From Saccharibacillus sp. JS10 (GTDB lineage Bacteria; Bacillota; Bacilli; Paenibacillales; Paenibacillaceae): a DNA stretch of 64,000 bases. The stretch spans positions 186,001 through 250,000 of the forward strand of contig NZ_JANFNS010000003.1 of assembly GCF_024436065.1 (NCBI RefSeq), written 5' to 3'. Below, in pieces: positions 1 to 8,851 of the stretch; within the stretch, counting starts at the first letter, position 1, and the number at the start of each line of letters is the position of its first letter. Made by a program: the position numbers and the translations under genes. Below the pieces are notes generated by a model. That model worked only from the letters and a program-made list of their open reading frames with translations. It made no database searches and was not told the origin of the DNA.

Positions 1-31
1 TAAAAAACACATATAATTGGAGGAATTTAAA

Positions 32-268
32 ATGAAAAGACAAGACGTTCTGAATGCACTGGAAACGGTTAACCCTGCTGGCGAAGCTTTGGTTGAATTG
101 AGTCACGCCGAATTGTCCCGCGTATTCGGCGGTGCAGACGTACAACCCGAAACGACACCGGTTTGCGCAGTAGCCGCAACGGTAGCCGCTTCGTCCGCAA
201 CATGCGCAGCTGTAGGCGGCGGTGTCGCTGTAGGCGTAACTGTCGTACTGACACTCAAAACTTGCTAA
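32..268 (+). CDS. Class II lanthipeptide precursor, lichenicidin-beta-like
   Basis: This 78-aa peptide is the ribosomal precursor of a lanthionine antibiotic. ATG 32 is chosen because GGAGG at 19-23 lies 8 nt upstream; a TTG at 17 is in frame but overlaps that site. Residues 1-34 form a leader (NPAG at 14-17, acidic helix, double glycine G33-G34). The next residues, ADVQPETTP, closely resemble the GG-NDVNPE-TTP junction of lichenicidin/haloduracin beta peptides, where six residues are trimmed after the GG cut. The predicted core from T41 has Cys at 45, 58 and 78 plus many Thr/Ser that could be dehydrated, and an unusually bland Ala/Val/Gly centre. The modifying LanM lies downstream. The alpha partner, transporter and immunity genes are not in the window, so the cluster presumably continues to the left. 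Confidence 0.88.
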   Translation: MKRQDVLNALETVNPAGEALVELSHAELSRVFGGADVQPETTPVCAVAATVAASSATCAAVGGGVAVGVTVVLTLKTC

Positions 269-295
269 ATTAAAAGTAAAAGTAGAACCAACAGT

Positions 296-360
296 AAAAC
301 CGAAACGCCAAGAAATGCTCGACCCAGTGGGTTGCGCAGTTCTTGGCGTTTCGGTTTTTA
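296..360 (+). terminator. Terminator/attenuator between precursor and lanM
   Basis: A perfect 19-bp stem (296-314 with 340-358) encloses a 25-nt loop and ends in a T-run. It sits between the precursor gene and lanM. In lanthipeptide operons such a partial terminator typically keeps precursor mRNA in excess over synthetase mRNA. Confidence 0.9.
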
Positions 361-485
361 TATTCCTTTCTCATGCCCATTTATATAGAAGAAATCGAAT
401 GCAGAAATGCAGTTTTGCGAAGTACAGCGTTAGGTGAGCGGTTGTTATGATGAGGGCATCATTTCATATCGGGAGGAATATTATT

Positions 486-3400
486 ATGTCTATGCTGACG
501 AAAACATCGGATACGTTCAACCATGATCGGACGCTCACCGCTGGTTTGTTTTTCAAAGAACGCACAAAGTTATGGGGTCATACGCATTTGAGCGATCAGT
601 TTGTGCAAGAACGCGCAGAAGTCATTCAGCGTTGGAGAACCGATGCGCTGCTACTCGACGATTTGCAGTATCAAGCTTCATTGGAAGCGGCAGGTCTGAA
701 TGAAGAACAATTCGGCAGTCTGCTGCTGGCTTCCGCCGACCCGAATATGACTTTCTCACCGCAAGCCAAGCAAGCCGTATCTGAATTAATAGGGATGCAA
801 GAATGGCAAGAAGCGTTGGAACTCAACCGATCGATTCCGATTCAAGAAGGCACGGCGCTCAAACTGATCTCGGCGTTCCGCCCGTTCTTGCTCTGGGCGG
901 CAAAACAATGGGATACCTTTATCGAAAGTCGTGAAGATGTACAAAACATGGTTGACACTGAAGCGCTGCGTGAACGACTAATCCGCGAATTGTCGGAATG
1001 TCTGCTTCAGATCGGCGCACGGACGCTGGTGCTGGAGCTGCATGTAGCGAAGCAATTAGAAGAACTCGAAGGCGACACACCGGAAGACCGTTTTCATTCT
1101 TTTGTCCAAAAAAAGTTGTGGGATACCGACCAGCTTGAGTTTTTATATGAAGAATATCCGATCTTAGCGCGTATCTTAATGATTCGTACACGCTTTATTG
1201 TCGATGCCACAATTGAAGCGGTCGGACGTTTTGCTACAGATCGCGATGAACTGATTACGACGATCGGGCTTTCCGCAGATAGCGGAAAACTGAGCGATTT
1301 TGCCGCAGGGATGGGCGATGCCCACCAACAAGGACGTTCGGTCATTCGGATGCGGATGGAGTCGGGTCTACAGCTGGTGTACAAACCGAAACCGCTCGGC
1401 GCATCCAAACATTTCAGCCAGTTTCTACATTGGATGAACAATTGCGGCTTCTCGCCTGCGTTCAAACCGATGCGCGTACTGGATAAAAACGAATATGGCT
1501 GGGAAGAATTTATTGTGCAACAAGGATGTAACACCACTGAAGAAGTGCAACGTTATTACGGTCGTCTCGGCGGTCTGCTTGCGGTGCTGTATAGTATGCG
1601 CGGAACCGATTTTCATATGGAAAACGTCATCGCTTCGGGCGAACATCCGACCCCTATCGATCTGGAAACCGTATTCCACAATATCCCTGCGCTGCATTTC
1701 CAAGATACGGCGGATGTCGAAGCGAAGAAAAAAATCGTCGATTCTGTAATTGGAACGGGGCTATTGCCACTCCTACTATATCAAAACGAAGAAGGATTCG
1801 GCGTAGAAATGAGCGGTATGGGCGGAGGCGAACAAGTCTTGCCGTTCCCTGTTTTGCAAGTGGAACATGACGAGACCGACAATATGCGTTTTGTACGCAA
1901 ATCCAAGTCCACCAAAGGTTCGGAAAACGTGCCTTCACTGGGCGGACAACGGACGCATGCCGGGCAGTATGTCGATGAGGTGGTACTCGGATTCCGTCAA
2001 GCTTGCCGGATTTTGCGTGAAAATCAACAAGAATTATTGAATCCATCGATTAGCCCATTGGCGGCGTTCCGGCAGGATACCGTGCGGATTATCTTGCGTG
2101 CTACGCAGTTCTATGCGAATTTCTTGATGGAATCCGGGCATCCGAATTATACAAAAGATGCGCTGGAGCGCGAAAAATTGCTGGATCGACTGTGGTATAC
2201 GGTTCTTGACCCTAGAGCGATTGCTTCCGAGCGCGAAGATCTGATGTATGGCGACGTGCCGTACTTCGTCACGAAGCCGGATTCGCTCGATCTATGGGAT
2301 AGCCGCGGCAAGCAGATTCCGGGCTTTTTCCCGGAAACCAGTTACGATCTGGCGATGCAGCGCATTATCGGTCTGGATCAAGATGAAGAAGACCGCCAAG
2401 CGGATTGGATCGTCTGCTCGATCTTGGGTTCGGCAGATTGGCGTTCGGAAGGATCGTCTTGCTGTTCAAGTTCAAGCCGAGAAGCGGCAAACGTGAATAC
2501 CGGAGTGGTCTCGAAACAAAGTGCAACACCGTCGACCGCAAACCAAGCGGAAGACTTTAACTCCGATTCGGTCTTTTTGGAGCAAGCTTCCGAGATTGGC
2601 GATAAACTCCGCCGCGAAGCGATCTTTAGCCAAGGCGGGCACGACGCGACGTGGGTCGGCATCGGCATGAATTACCGCGGGCAATGGAATGCCGCCGCGA
2701 TGAAAGGCGGTCTGTACGACGGAACCGCCGGCCCTTCGATCTTTTTAGCGCACCTCGGGCGCTTAACGGGCGATGCTCGCCATACCGATCTCGCGAGATT
2801 ATCGATGCGGACTTCGATTGCTTCGTTGCCGTATCACGCGAGCTTTGGCTCGGCGTTCTACGGGCAAGCTTCGGTCTTGTACGCGATACAGCATTTATCG
2901 CGTCTGGGTCTGCAAGAAGCCGATTGGGCAGACAAATCGGCACTCGTTCTGCGCAATCTGCGCGCAGCGGTATCGAACGACCATTGCTACGATGTGCTCG
3001 GCGGCGCAGCGGGCATCATCCCCGTATTGCTGGATCTGTACGCATCCAGCGGTTCGGAAGAAGCGCTGGATACCGCGATTCTGTACGGGGATTGGCTGTT
3101 GGAACAAGCGGTGCCGCAAGCAGTCGGCACAGGCTGGCGTTCCGCGCTGCAAAACCAGCAGCCGCTCGGCGGTTTTGCGCACGGAGCATCCGGGATCGCT
3201 TGGGCGCTGGATCGCTTAGCGACCGTGACCGGGAATCGTCGGTATATCGAAGTTGCCAACTCCGCTCTAAGTTTCGAACGTTCGTTGTATTCGAAAGAAA
3301 CGAATAACTGGGCGGACTTGCGTAAAGCTTCGACGCAAGAGCAACACCAATCGCACTTCTGGTGCCACGGATCGGCAGGAGTCGGGCTTAGCCGATTGCT

Positions 3401-3797
3401 GCTTCTGCAAAATCAATCCACTCCAGATGCTGCGAAGCTATTCGGTGGACGCGAAATGCTGCTGGAAGAAACCAATACAGCGATTCAATCTTCGATGGCT
3501 CATGGGATCGGAGCGAGTCATAGTCTTTGCCACGGCGACCTGAGTGTTCAAGAATTGCTCCTTCAAGCCGGGAAAACGATGGGCAATACCGAGCATCACG
3601 CAGCGGCGCGTCAGCTTGCCGGCAAGATTATTGCCGACAAACACCGTACGGGAAGCTTCCGTACCGGCGTTCCTCGCGGCATTTCCACGCCGGGATTGTT
3701 CCTCGGTTACTCCGGCATCGGGTATCAATTGCTGCGCACGATTGATCCGGTCAGCGTCCCTTCTGTTCTGACGCTAGAATTGCCGCCTCTTTCTTAA
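486..3797 (+). CDS. lanM: Class II lanthionine synthetase LanM
   Basis: This 1103-aa bifunctional enzyme phosphorylates and dehydrates Ser/Thr in the precursor, then closes (methyl)lanthionine rings. ATG 486 is preferred over ATG 447 because GGGAGG lies at 471-476. The N-terminal dehydratase half has VYKPK (298-302) and GTDFHMEN (about 373-380), typical of the LanM kinase-like fold. The C-terminal LanC-like cyclase has GFAHG (about 896-900) and the zinc ligands Cys960 (WCHG), Cys1015 and His1016 (CHGD). A Ser/Cys-rich, low-complexity linker (around residues 655-690, including a CC pair) separates the halves and is longer than usual. Length fits the family (about 1000-1100 aa). It very probably acts on the precursor at 32-268. 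Only one LanM is seen, whereas two-peptide systems often have two. Confidence 0.95.
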   Translation: MSMLTKTSDTFNHDRTLTAGLFFKERTKLWGHTHLSDQFVQERAEVIQRWRTDALLLDDLQYQASLEAAGLNEEQFGSLLLASADPNMTFSPQAKQAVSELIGMQEWQEALELNRSIPIQEGTALKLISAFRPFLLWAAKQWDTFIESREDVQNMVDTEALRERLIRELSECLLQIGARTLVLELHVAKQLEELEGDTPEDRFHSFVQKKLWDTDQLEFLYEEYPILARILMIRTRFIVDATIEAVGRFATDRDELITTIGLSADSGKLSDFAAGMGDAHQQGRSVIRMRMESGLQLVYKPKPLGASKHFSQFLHWMNNCGFSPAFKPMRVLDKNEYGWEEFIVQQGCNTTEEVQRYYGRLGGLLAVLYSMRGTDFHMENVIASGEHPTPIDLETVFHNIPALHFQDTADVEAKKKIVDSVIGTGLLPLLLYQNEEGFGVEMSGMGGGEQVLPFPVLQVEHDETDNMRFVRKSKSTKGSENVPSLGGQRTHAGQYVDEVVLGFRQACRILRENQQELLNPSISPLAAFRQDTVRIILRATQFYANFLMESGHPNYTKDALEREKLLDRLWYTVLDPRAIASEREDLMYGDVPYFVTKPDSLDLWDSRGKQIPGFFPETSYDLAMQRIIGLDQDEEDRQADWIVCSILGSADWRSEGSSCCSSSSREAANVNTGVVSKQSATPSTANQAEDFNSDSVFLEQASEIGDKLRREAIFSQGGHDATWVGIGMNYRGQWNAAAMKGGLYDGTAGPSIFLAHLGRLTGDARHTDLARLSMRTSIASLPYHASFGSAFYGQASVLYAIQHLSRLGLQEADWADKSALVLRNLRAAVSNDHCYDVLGGAAGIIPVLLDLYASSGSEEALDTAILYGDWLLEQAVPQAVGTGWRSALQNQQPLGGFAHGASGIAWALDRLATVTGNRRYIEVANSALSFERSLYSKETNNWADLRKASTQEQHQSHFWCHGSAGVGLSRLLLLQNQSTPDAAKLFGGREMLLEETNTAIQSSMAHGIGASHSLCHGDLSVQELLLQAGKTMGNTEHHAAARQLAGKIIADKHRTGSFRTGVPRGISTPGLFLGYSGIGYQLLRTIDPVSVPSVLTLELPPLS

Positions 3798-3807
3798 GAA
3801 AACATGT

Positions 3808-3846
3808 AAAGCCGCTTCGGTCATCTAACGACCAAAGCGGCTTTTT
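3808..3846. terminator. Bidirectional terminator after lanM
   Basis: A 15-bp stem (3808-3822 with 3830-3844) has A-run and T-run flanks on both sides. It lies between the convergent lanM and sensor-kinase genes, so it can stop transcription from either direction. Confidence 0.85.
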
Positions 3847-3888
3847 AAAATGATTCTTTTTCACATTGGCTACTACATATCGATTCGC

Positions 3889-5364
3889 TTATCTACCTGT
3901 CTGCGCCGCCGAATAGATCGTAATGATCGTTCCCGTGCTACGGCTATCAGTCTGCCAGTCCATCCCCATTTCCCGAATCATCAACTCTACAATCGACAAG
4001 CCAATTCCTGCTCCGTCAGCAGGGCTTAACGGAGTGGTTTTGGAAGCAAGCCGATCAAACTCAGGCAATCCTTGCCCTTTATCGGAAATTTGCACATACG
4101 ATACGTTGCCATCTTCTAGCTTCCCTACCGATAATCCGATATATTGACCGTCTTTGGCATGACGCACGACATTTTGAAATAGATTATCGAGGATACGCAT
4201 CAACCATTCACGATCCACTTGCCAAATCCACGCTTCTTCCGGCAGATCGGCATCCACTTGTATCCCTTCTTTTTCAAACACCGGATACCACTGCGCAGCG
4301 GCGGTTCGCACGATACGCAGCACATCCGTTTCTTCCAAACGCATCGGGTACCGTCCGGCGGCAATCAGCGTATACGACAATAAATTATCGATCAACCCTC
4401 CAAGATCGTCGAGCTTTCGCGACATTAATTGCAGTGATTCTTGCCCGCGTTCGCCAAGCGGTTCGCTTTCCAAAGAATACGCATGGCTACGAATGACCGT
4501 CAGCGGCGTTCTCAAATCATGCGACAAATTGGCAATTAACTTTTTGCGCAATTCTTCTTCTTGTTGTTCGCGTTCGCGGCCGTCCCTGAGCTTATGCACC
4601 ATTTCATTGAACGTGCCTTCCAGCGCGCCGACTTCGTCTTTTTGCTTACTCAGACTGACCGGTAACGGAATTCCTACTTCATCTTGAGCGGTCATTGCTT
4701 CTTGAAGCCGGATCAGTCTTTTGCGAATCCGGTAAAAGAACGCCCACGACATAAAAGCAAACAGTAAAAACAACGACACGAATAGCAATACTGCGACGAT
4801 CTGCGGCAATTTCGCTTCTTGGTTCGGAACTGCCGAATTTGTATATTGCCTGGACACTTCTGCAATTAAAAATCCTTGCCCGGCGTCTGTTTTATCTTCC
4901 GGTTTTTCCCCTATAAAAGCGACTACCGTGAAGTTTTGCGAAGATTGCTCTCTCGTTTGCTTCATATAGGCAATAGCATCGCCCGGTGTCCAGACTTCCG
5001 GCAGATCGCTTCGAGTCGGCTGTTCGACTAAAACATCGCCTTGATTGTCTGTAGCGACGACTTGCACCAACGGATTTTGAGCGCGGAACGTACGTAACGT
5101 CTGCATAATTTCGGTTGGGCTTGCACCGTCAAGTTTGGTCGCCAGATCATGCCATTCTTTTTCTAAATCCGATGTCGATACCGCTTGCTGCGGATTAATG
5201 GTCGGAGGTTGAGGCTTCCAGATCAAGTAGGTATAACCTAGATACAGTGCCAATACAACAATCAAAATCATCGGTAACAAAAAAATCGCAAAACCGACCA
5301 ACATCAAATATCGAGCCATCAGCGAATGACGAAATTTGCCATGTCTAACTTTGATCTTTTTCAT
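3889..5364 (-). CDS. Two-component sensor histidine kinase
   Basis: This 491-aa membrane kinase has TM1 (about 18-46), an extracellular sensor region (about 50-190), TM2 (about 190-212), a HAMP-like segment, a HisKA box NLSHDLRTPLT with phospho-acceptor His282, and an ATPase domain with DNLFQN, DKGQGLP and GAGIGLSIV boxes. Its ATG overlaps the stop of the upstream regulator gene (ATGA), so the two are translationally coupled. The extracellular domain is far larger than in BceS-type antibiotic sensors. It converges on lanM, but nothing in the sequence proves it controls the lanthipeptide. The ligand is unknown. Confidence 0.93.
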   Translation of the reverse strand: MKKIKVRHGKFRHSLMARYLMLVGFAIFLLPMILIVVLALYLGYTYLIWKPQPPTINPQQAVSTSDLEKEWHDLATKLDGASPTEIMQTLRTFRAQNPLVQVVATDNQGDVLVEQPTRSDLPEVWTPGDAIAYMKQTREQSSQNFTVVAFIGEKPEDKTDAGQGFLIAEVSRQYTNSAVPNQEAKLPQIVAVLLFVSLFLLFAFMSWAFFYRIRKRLIRLQEAMTAQDEVGIPLPVSLSKQKDEVGALEGTFNEMVHKLRDGREREQQEEELRKKLIANLSHDLRTPLTVIRSHAYSLESEPLGERGQESLQLMSRKLDDLGGLIDNLLSYTLIAAGRYPMRLEETDVLRIVRTAAAQWYPVFEKEGIQVDADLPEEAWIWQVDREWLMRILDNLFQNVVRHAKDGQYIGLSVGKLEDGNVSYVQISDKGQGLPEFDRLASKTTPLSPADGAGIGLSIVELMIREMGMDWQTDSRSTGTIITIYSAAQTGR

Positions 5365-6038
5365 CCGCGTACCCGATAACCAATTCCTCGGATCGTTTCG
5401 ACAATGGTTGGATTGCCGGGATCTTGTTCTATTTTTTCACGCAAATATCGAATATGTACCATTAAAGTCTTGTCACCGTCGATATAAGGTTCTCCCCATA
5501 CCGCTTCGTAAATCTGTTCTTTCGTCAAGATCTGACCGATATGCCGCAAAAAGTACATAAAAATATAAAATTGTTTGCCGGTGAGTGCAATTTCTTCTCC
5601 GCTATCGGCGTCTTCGATCCGATTTTGTTGTTCGTACACCAGCAAATGTCCGACTTTCCGCACTTCCGGCTGAGCGGGAGCGCTCCGGCGTAACATGACT
5701 TCGATCCGCGCCGCCAATTCGTCCGGGTGAAAAGGCTTCGTTAAATAATCGTCGGCAAATTTGAGCGCTTCGATCTTATCGTCAATCGCAGTACGTGCCG
5801 ACAACATCATGACAGGCATCGACGGACGATCTCGCTTTAGCCGTTTACCCACCGTGAACCCGTCCAGACCCGGCAGCATAATATCCAGCACCGCCGCATC
5901 ACATTGCTCCGCAGCTTGAGAAGCTTCATCGCCACTTTCAAGCCAGACTACATCGTAGCCGCGCTCTTCCAGATTCCGCACGACCCATTCTCCGATCTGA
6001 CGTTCATCTTCGATATAGAGTACTGTTTTTTTCGTCAT
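5361..6038 (-). CDS. OmpR/PhoB-family response regulator
   Basis: This 225-aa DNA-binding regulator is the partner of the downstream kinase. The receiver domain (1-120) has the acidic pocket ED at 10-11, phospho-acceptor Asp52 (LDIMLPG) and the KPF motif. The C-terminal winged helix (about 130-225) has the usual ALTGKQF, MVHIRYLREKIE and TIRGIGYRV segments. ATG 6038 is chosen because AGGAGG lies 8 nt upstream; the frame stays open to 6125 but without a ribosome site. It overlaps the kinase start by 4 nt. The target genes are unknown. Confidence 0.94.
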   Translation of the reverse strand: MTKKTVLYIEDERQIGEWVVRNLEERGYDVVWLESGDEASQAAEQCDAAVLDIMLPGLDGFTVGKRLKRDRPSMPVMMLSARTAIDDKIEALKFADDYLTKPFHPDELAARIEVMLRRSAPAQPEVRKVGHLLVYEQQNRIEDADSGEEIALTGKQFYIFMYFLRHIGQILTKEQIYEAVWGEPYIDGDKTLMVHIRYLREKIEQDPGNPTIVETIRGIGYRVRG

Positions 6039-6230
6039 GTATAAAATCCTCCTAACTTCCAAGCTAAGCCTTAATCTTTTCGATATTTCTCTATGATTAT
6101 GATAGCAGTATTTGCGCGCGAACACCTATTTTCTACCGTTTCTTGTAACACCCTACTCGGGTAATACTTTTTACATTTACACTTCAGACGCTGCTGATAT
6201 AGATTTCAAAATTTGAGGAGGAACCTCGTC

Positions 6231-6617
6231 ATGACGCTTATCACGCTCGGCTTATTGCTTGGAACTGCCTTGTTGATCAGTGCAGGGATAACCTTTATCG
6301 TTCTTCGCCGTAAGAAAATATCGCACAAAAGCAAAAATATTATCGATCTGGCTGAGGTTCGCCGTCTTAAAATGTTGCAGTCTTCCGCTCAATCTTCTAT
6401 GGCAATCGAAGCGCCCAAACGTAAAGTAAGTTCGGCAAATGGAGCTGAGGTACGCGGATTCGTCCCGAAAAACAGCCCGGTGCGAAACCAAACGTGTACG
6501 CGATGCCACAAACAAAGCGAGTCCGTCGGTTTTTACGTCGATCAATACGGGAATTTGGTTGGCGTATGCAGAGAATGCCGCAAGTCGGCAAAAAACCGCG
6601 ATCTGATGCCTTTATAA
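6231..6617 (+). CDS. Small membrane protein with zinc-ribbon-like C-terminus
   Basis: This 128-aa protein has one N-terminal membrane helix (about 3-26), a basic cytoplasmic juncture (RRKKISHKSK), a linker, and a C-terminal CxxC...CxxC pair (CTRCHK and CRECRK) that probably binds zinc. ATG 6231 follows GAGGAGG at 6215-6221; an in-frame TTG at 6213 overlaps that site. It stands alone, divergent from the two-component genes and ended by its own terminator. I do not recognise the family. The layout suggests a membrane-anchored zinc-ribbon protein, function unknown. Confidence 0.75.
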   Translation: MTLITLGLLLGTALLISAGITFIVLRRKKISHKSKNIIDLAEVRRLKMLQSSAQSSMAIEAPKRKVSSANGAEVRGFVPKNSPVRNQTCTRCHKQSESVGFYVDQYGNLVGVCRECRKSAKNRDLMPL

Positions 6618-6627
6618 TTCCATTTTG

Positions 6628-6676
6628 AAAAAGACTTGGTCTACAGCGAAGCTCGCTTTGGAACTAGGTCTTTTTT
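6628..6676 (+). terminator. Terminator after the zinc-ribbon protein gene
   Basis: A 13-bp stem (6628-6640 with 6663-6675, two G-U pairs) is followed by a T-run. It also shows that the open frame running into the next gene from 6625 is not its coding start. Confidence 0.8.
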
Positions 6677-6786
6677 GTTTTGTCTCCGCTTTGTTTCTCG
6701 CTTGCCTTTTATCGGGTATACCTACTGTGTCGGTGCATATGCGCCATTCCACTATTCCAACATCCATTCTAAGGGGGATTTATCTG

Positions 6787-8577
6787 ATGCTACTTGAAGC
6801 GATCGAACACCGACCGAAAATGAACTGGGCTTATACAGTCGATAAAGAAACGATCCATCTACGGATTCGCACGAAAAAAAATGACGTAGACCAAATCTTT
6901 GTCATCGGCGGAGATAAATACGCATGGGATCGTACAAAAACAGAAATCCCGATGCGCGTATTCGCGTCCGACGAGCTGTTCGATTATTGGGAATGTGAAG
7001 CAAAACCGCCTTACCGTCGTCTCAAATACGGATTCCGGCTGCAAAGCGGTACCGAAAAAGTCTGGATGAACGAAGACGGTTTTCATCATACCGAACGCGA
7101 AAACTCCGATGACTTTTACGAAATTGCCTACATCAATCCAGAAGACATCATCCAAACTCCGGAATGGGCAAAAAATGCAGTCTTTTATCAAATTTTCCCT
7201 GAGCGCTTCGCGAACGGAGATTCGTCCCGCGATCCGAAAAACGTGCAGCCGTGGGGCGGCAAACCGGAAGTCGATAGCTTTTTCGGCGGCGATCTCGAAG
7301 GCGTAAGACAGCATTTGGATTATATCGAGGATCTTGGAATCAACGCGATCTATTTCACGCCGATTTTCCAAGCGCCAAGCAATCATAAATACGATACCGA
7401 AGATTATTTAAAGCTCGATCCGCATTTCGGCGATATCGATACTCTCAAACAACTGATCGAAGAATGTCACGGTCGCGGCATCAGAGTCGTTCTCGATGCG
7501 GTATTCAACCATTCCGGCAAAACGTTCAAACCGTTCGTCGATGTCAAAAAAAACGGCGCGGATTCCGCTTACGCCGATTGGTTCCATGTGCGCGAATTCC
7601 CGATCGACGTCAAAGACGGCATGCCGACTTACGAGACATTCAGCTTCGAGCCGAATATGCCAAAATTCAATACGGGTAATCCCGAGGTTAAAAAATATCT
7701 GCTGGAAGCCGCGCGTTATTGGATCGGCGAAGTTGGCTTTGACGGCTGGCGCCTGGACGTTGCCGACGAAGTGGATCACCGCTTCTGGCGCGAATTCCAG
7801 ACGGTCGTCAAAGAAGCGAAACCAGATGCTTATATCGTAGGCGAGCTCTGGCATGAAGCAACGCCGTGGCTCCAAGGCGATCAATTCGATTCCGCGATGA
7901 ATTACCCGTTTACGTACGCGGTGCGCGACTTTGTTGCACTTGGCAAAACGGATGCGCAAAAATTTGCTTACTCCCTGTCCAAGCAATTGGCACGCTACCC
8001 GCTGCCTGTCAGCCAAGTCGCGTTCAACTTGCTGGATAGCCACGATACCGAGCGGATGTTGACCGTAGCCAGCGGCGATAAAAACAAACTCAAGCTTGCG
8101 GTGGCGATCCAAATGACCTACCCGGGTACGCCTTGTATCTATTACGGCGACGAAATTGGCATCGACGGCGGCGCCGATCCCGATTGCCGCAAATGTATGG
8201 AATGGGATACGTCCAAACAAGACCGTGAACTGCATGAATTTTATCAAACGATGATTCGTCTGCGTCATCAGTATTCGGCACTTCGCACGGGACGCTTCGA
8301 AATCTTGCACGCCGAAGAAGGCGGTCATACGCTCGCTTACCGTCGTCAAGACGAAGAAGCGACCCTGATCTTCGCCGTCAACGCATCCGACAAGTCCCAG
8401 TCGATCACCATCGACCTGAACTACACTGACGAGACTCCAGCCGATCATTCTTGGAGCGTTCAATACTCCGGCGGTATCAATCCCGACCTCGACTCTAATG
8501 AGCACTTAGAGTCGAAACAAAATAAATTGCCCCTGACTCTACCTGCTTACGGCTACGCCGTATTGAAAGCGGAATAA
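6787..8577 (+). CDS. GH13 cyclomaltodextrinase / neopullulanase
   Basis: This 596-aa intracellular alpha-amylase-family enzyme hydrolyses cyclodextrins, pullulan or maltodextrins to maltose or panose. It has an N-terminal CBM34-type domain (about 1-125), then a GH13 barrel starting at VFYQIFPERFANGD. The catalytic triad is Asp324 (WRLDVADE), Glu353 (GELWHE) and Asp420 (SHDTERM). ATG 6787 follows AAGGGGG at 6771-6777. The frame is open back to 6625, but that stretch holds the previous terminator. No signal peptide is present, so substrates must be imported. Length matches the cyclomaltodextrinase/maltogenic amylase group (about 580-600 aa). The maltose phosphorylase at 17873 could use its maltose. 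Confidence 0.93.
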   Translation: MLLEAIEHRPKMNWAYTVDKETIHLRIRTKKNDVDQIFVIGGDKYAWDRTKTEIPMRVFASDELFDYWECEAKPPYRRLKYGFRLQSGTEKVWMNEDGFHHTERENSDDFYEIAYINPEDIIQTPEWAKNAVFYQIFPERFANGDSSRDPKNVQPWGGKPEVDSFFGGDLEGVRQHLDYIEDLGINAIYFTPIFQAPSNHKYDTEDYLKLDPHFGDIDTLKQLIEECHGRGIRVVLDAVFNHSGKTFKPFVDVKKNGADSAYADWFHVREFPIDVKDGMPTYETFSFEPNMPKFNTGNPEVKKYLLEAARYWIGEVGFDGWRLDVADEVDHRFWREFQTVVKEAKPDAYIVGELWHEATPWLQGDQFDSAMNYPFTYAVRDFVALGKTDAQKFAYSLSKQLARYPLPVSQVAFNLLDSHDTERMLTVASGDKNKLKLAVAIQMTYPGTPCIYYGDEIGIDGGADPDCRKCMEWDTSKQDRELHEFYQTMIRLRHQYSALRTGRFEILHAEEGGHTLAYRRQDEEATLIFAVNASDKSQSITIDLNYTDETPADHSWSVQYSGGINPDLDSNEHLESKQNKLPLTLPAYGYAVLKAE

Positions 8578-8592
8578 GAAGGTAGTCAAACC

Positions 8593-8631
8593 AAAAGAAG
8601 ACCGGCATGAACTTGCCGTTCTTCTTTTTTG
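8593..8631 (+). terminator. Terminator after the GH13 gene
   Basis: A stem of about 15 bp with one mismatch (8593-8607 with 8614-8628) is followed by a T-run. Confidence 0.75.
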
Positions 8632-8700
8632 TGTATCGAAAAATCTATTTTTTTTCTTTTAGTCTTTTTTTCTTTTTCTTCTCTCCCTCCACCGTAACTG

Positions 8701-8846
8701 GGGAAGCGAGCAGACGGAGGGGGGATTTAGTGGAGGAATGAAATGTTCGCCTTTGAAATTGGAAAAACACCATTAAAATTTAAAATCAATTTTTCCAATT
8801 TCAACACGCGACCGAAACAAATCTCCCCGCAGTCTGCTCGCTTCCC
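8701..8846. repeat. 146-bp nested inverted repeat (possible MITE-like element or long hairpin)
   Basis: The outer 15-bp arms (8701-8715 and 8832-8846) are exact reverse complements. An inner exact 15-bp pair (TTGAAATTGGAAAAA near 8753-8767 and its complement near 8790-8805) and a palindromic AT centre fill the interior, so the whole block could fold as one long hairpin. It lies between the GH13 terminator and the convergent acetyltransferase gene. The short open frame inside it has no coding character. Confidence 0.7.
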
Positions 8847-8851
8847 TATGC

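Noticed and set aside
6625-6786. N-terminal extension of the GH13 gene with a hydrophobic start
   Set aside because: The stretch contains the previous gene's terminator hairpin and no ribosome site, while AAGGGGG stands before ATG 6787.
7408-8505. 365-codon open frame antisense to the GH13 gene
   Set aside because: It is a codon-usage shadow. It has no ribosome site and its translation shows no domain.
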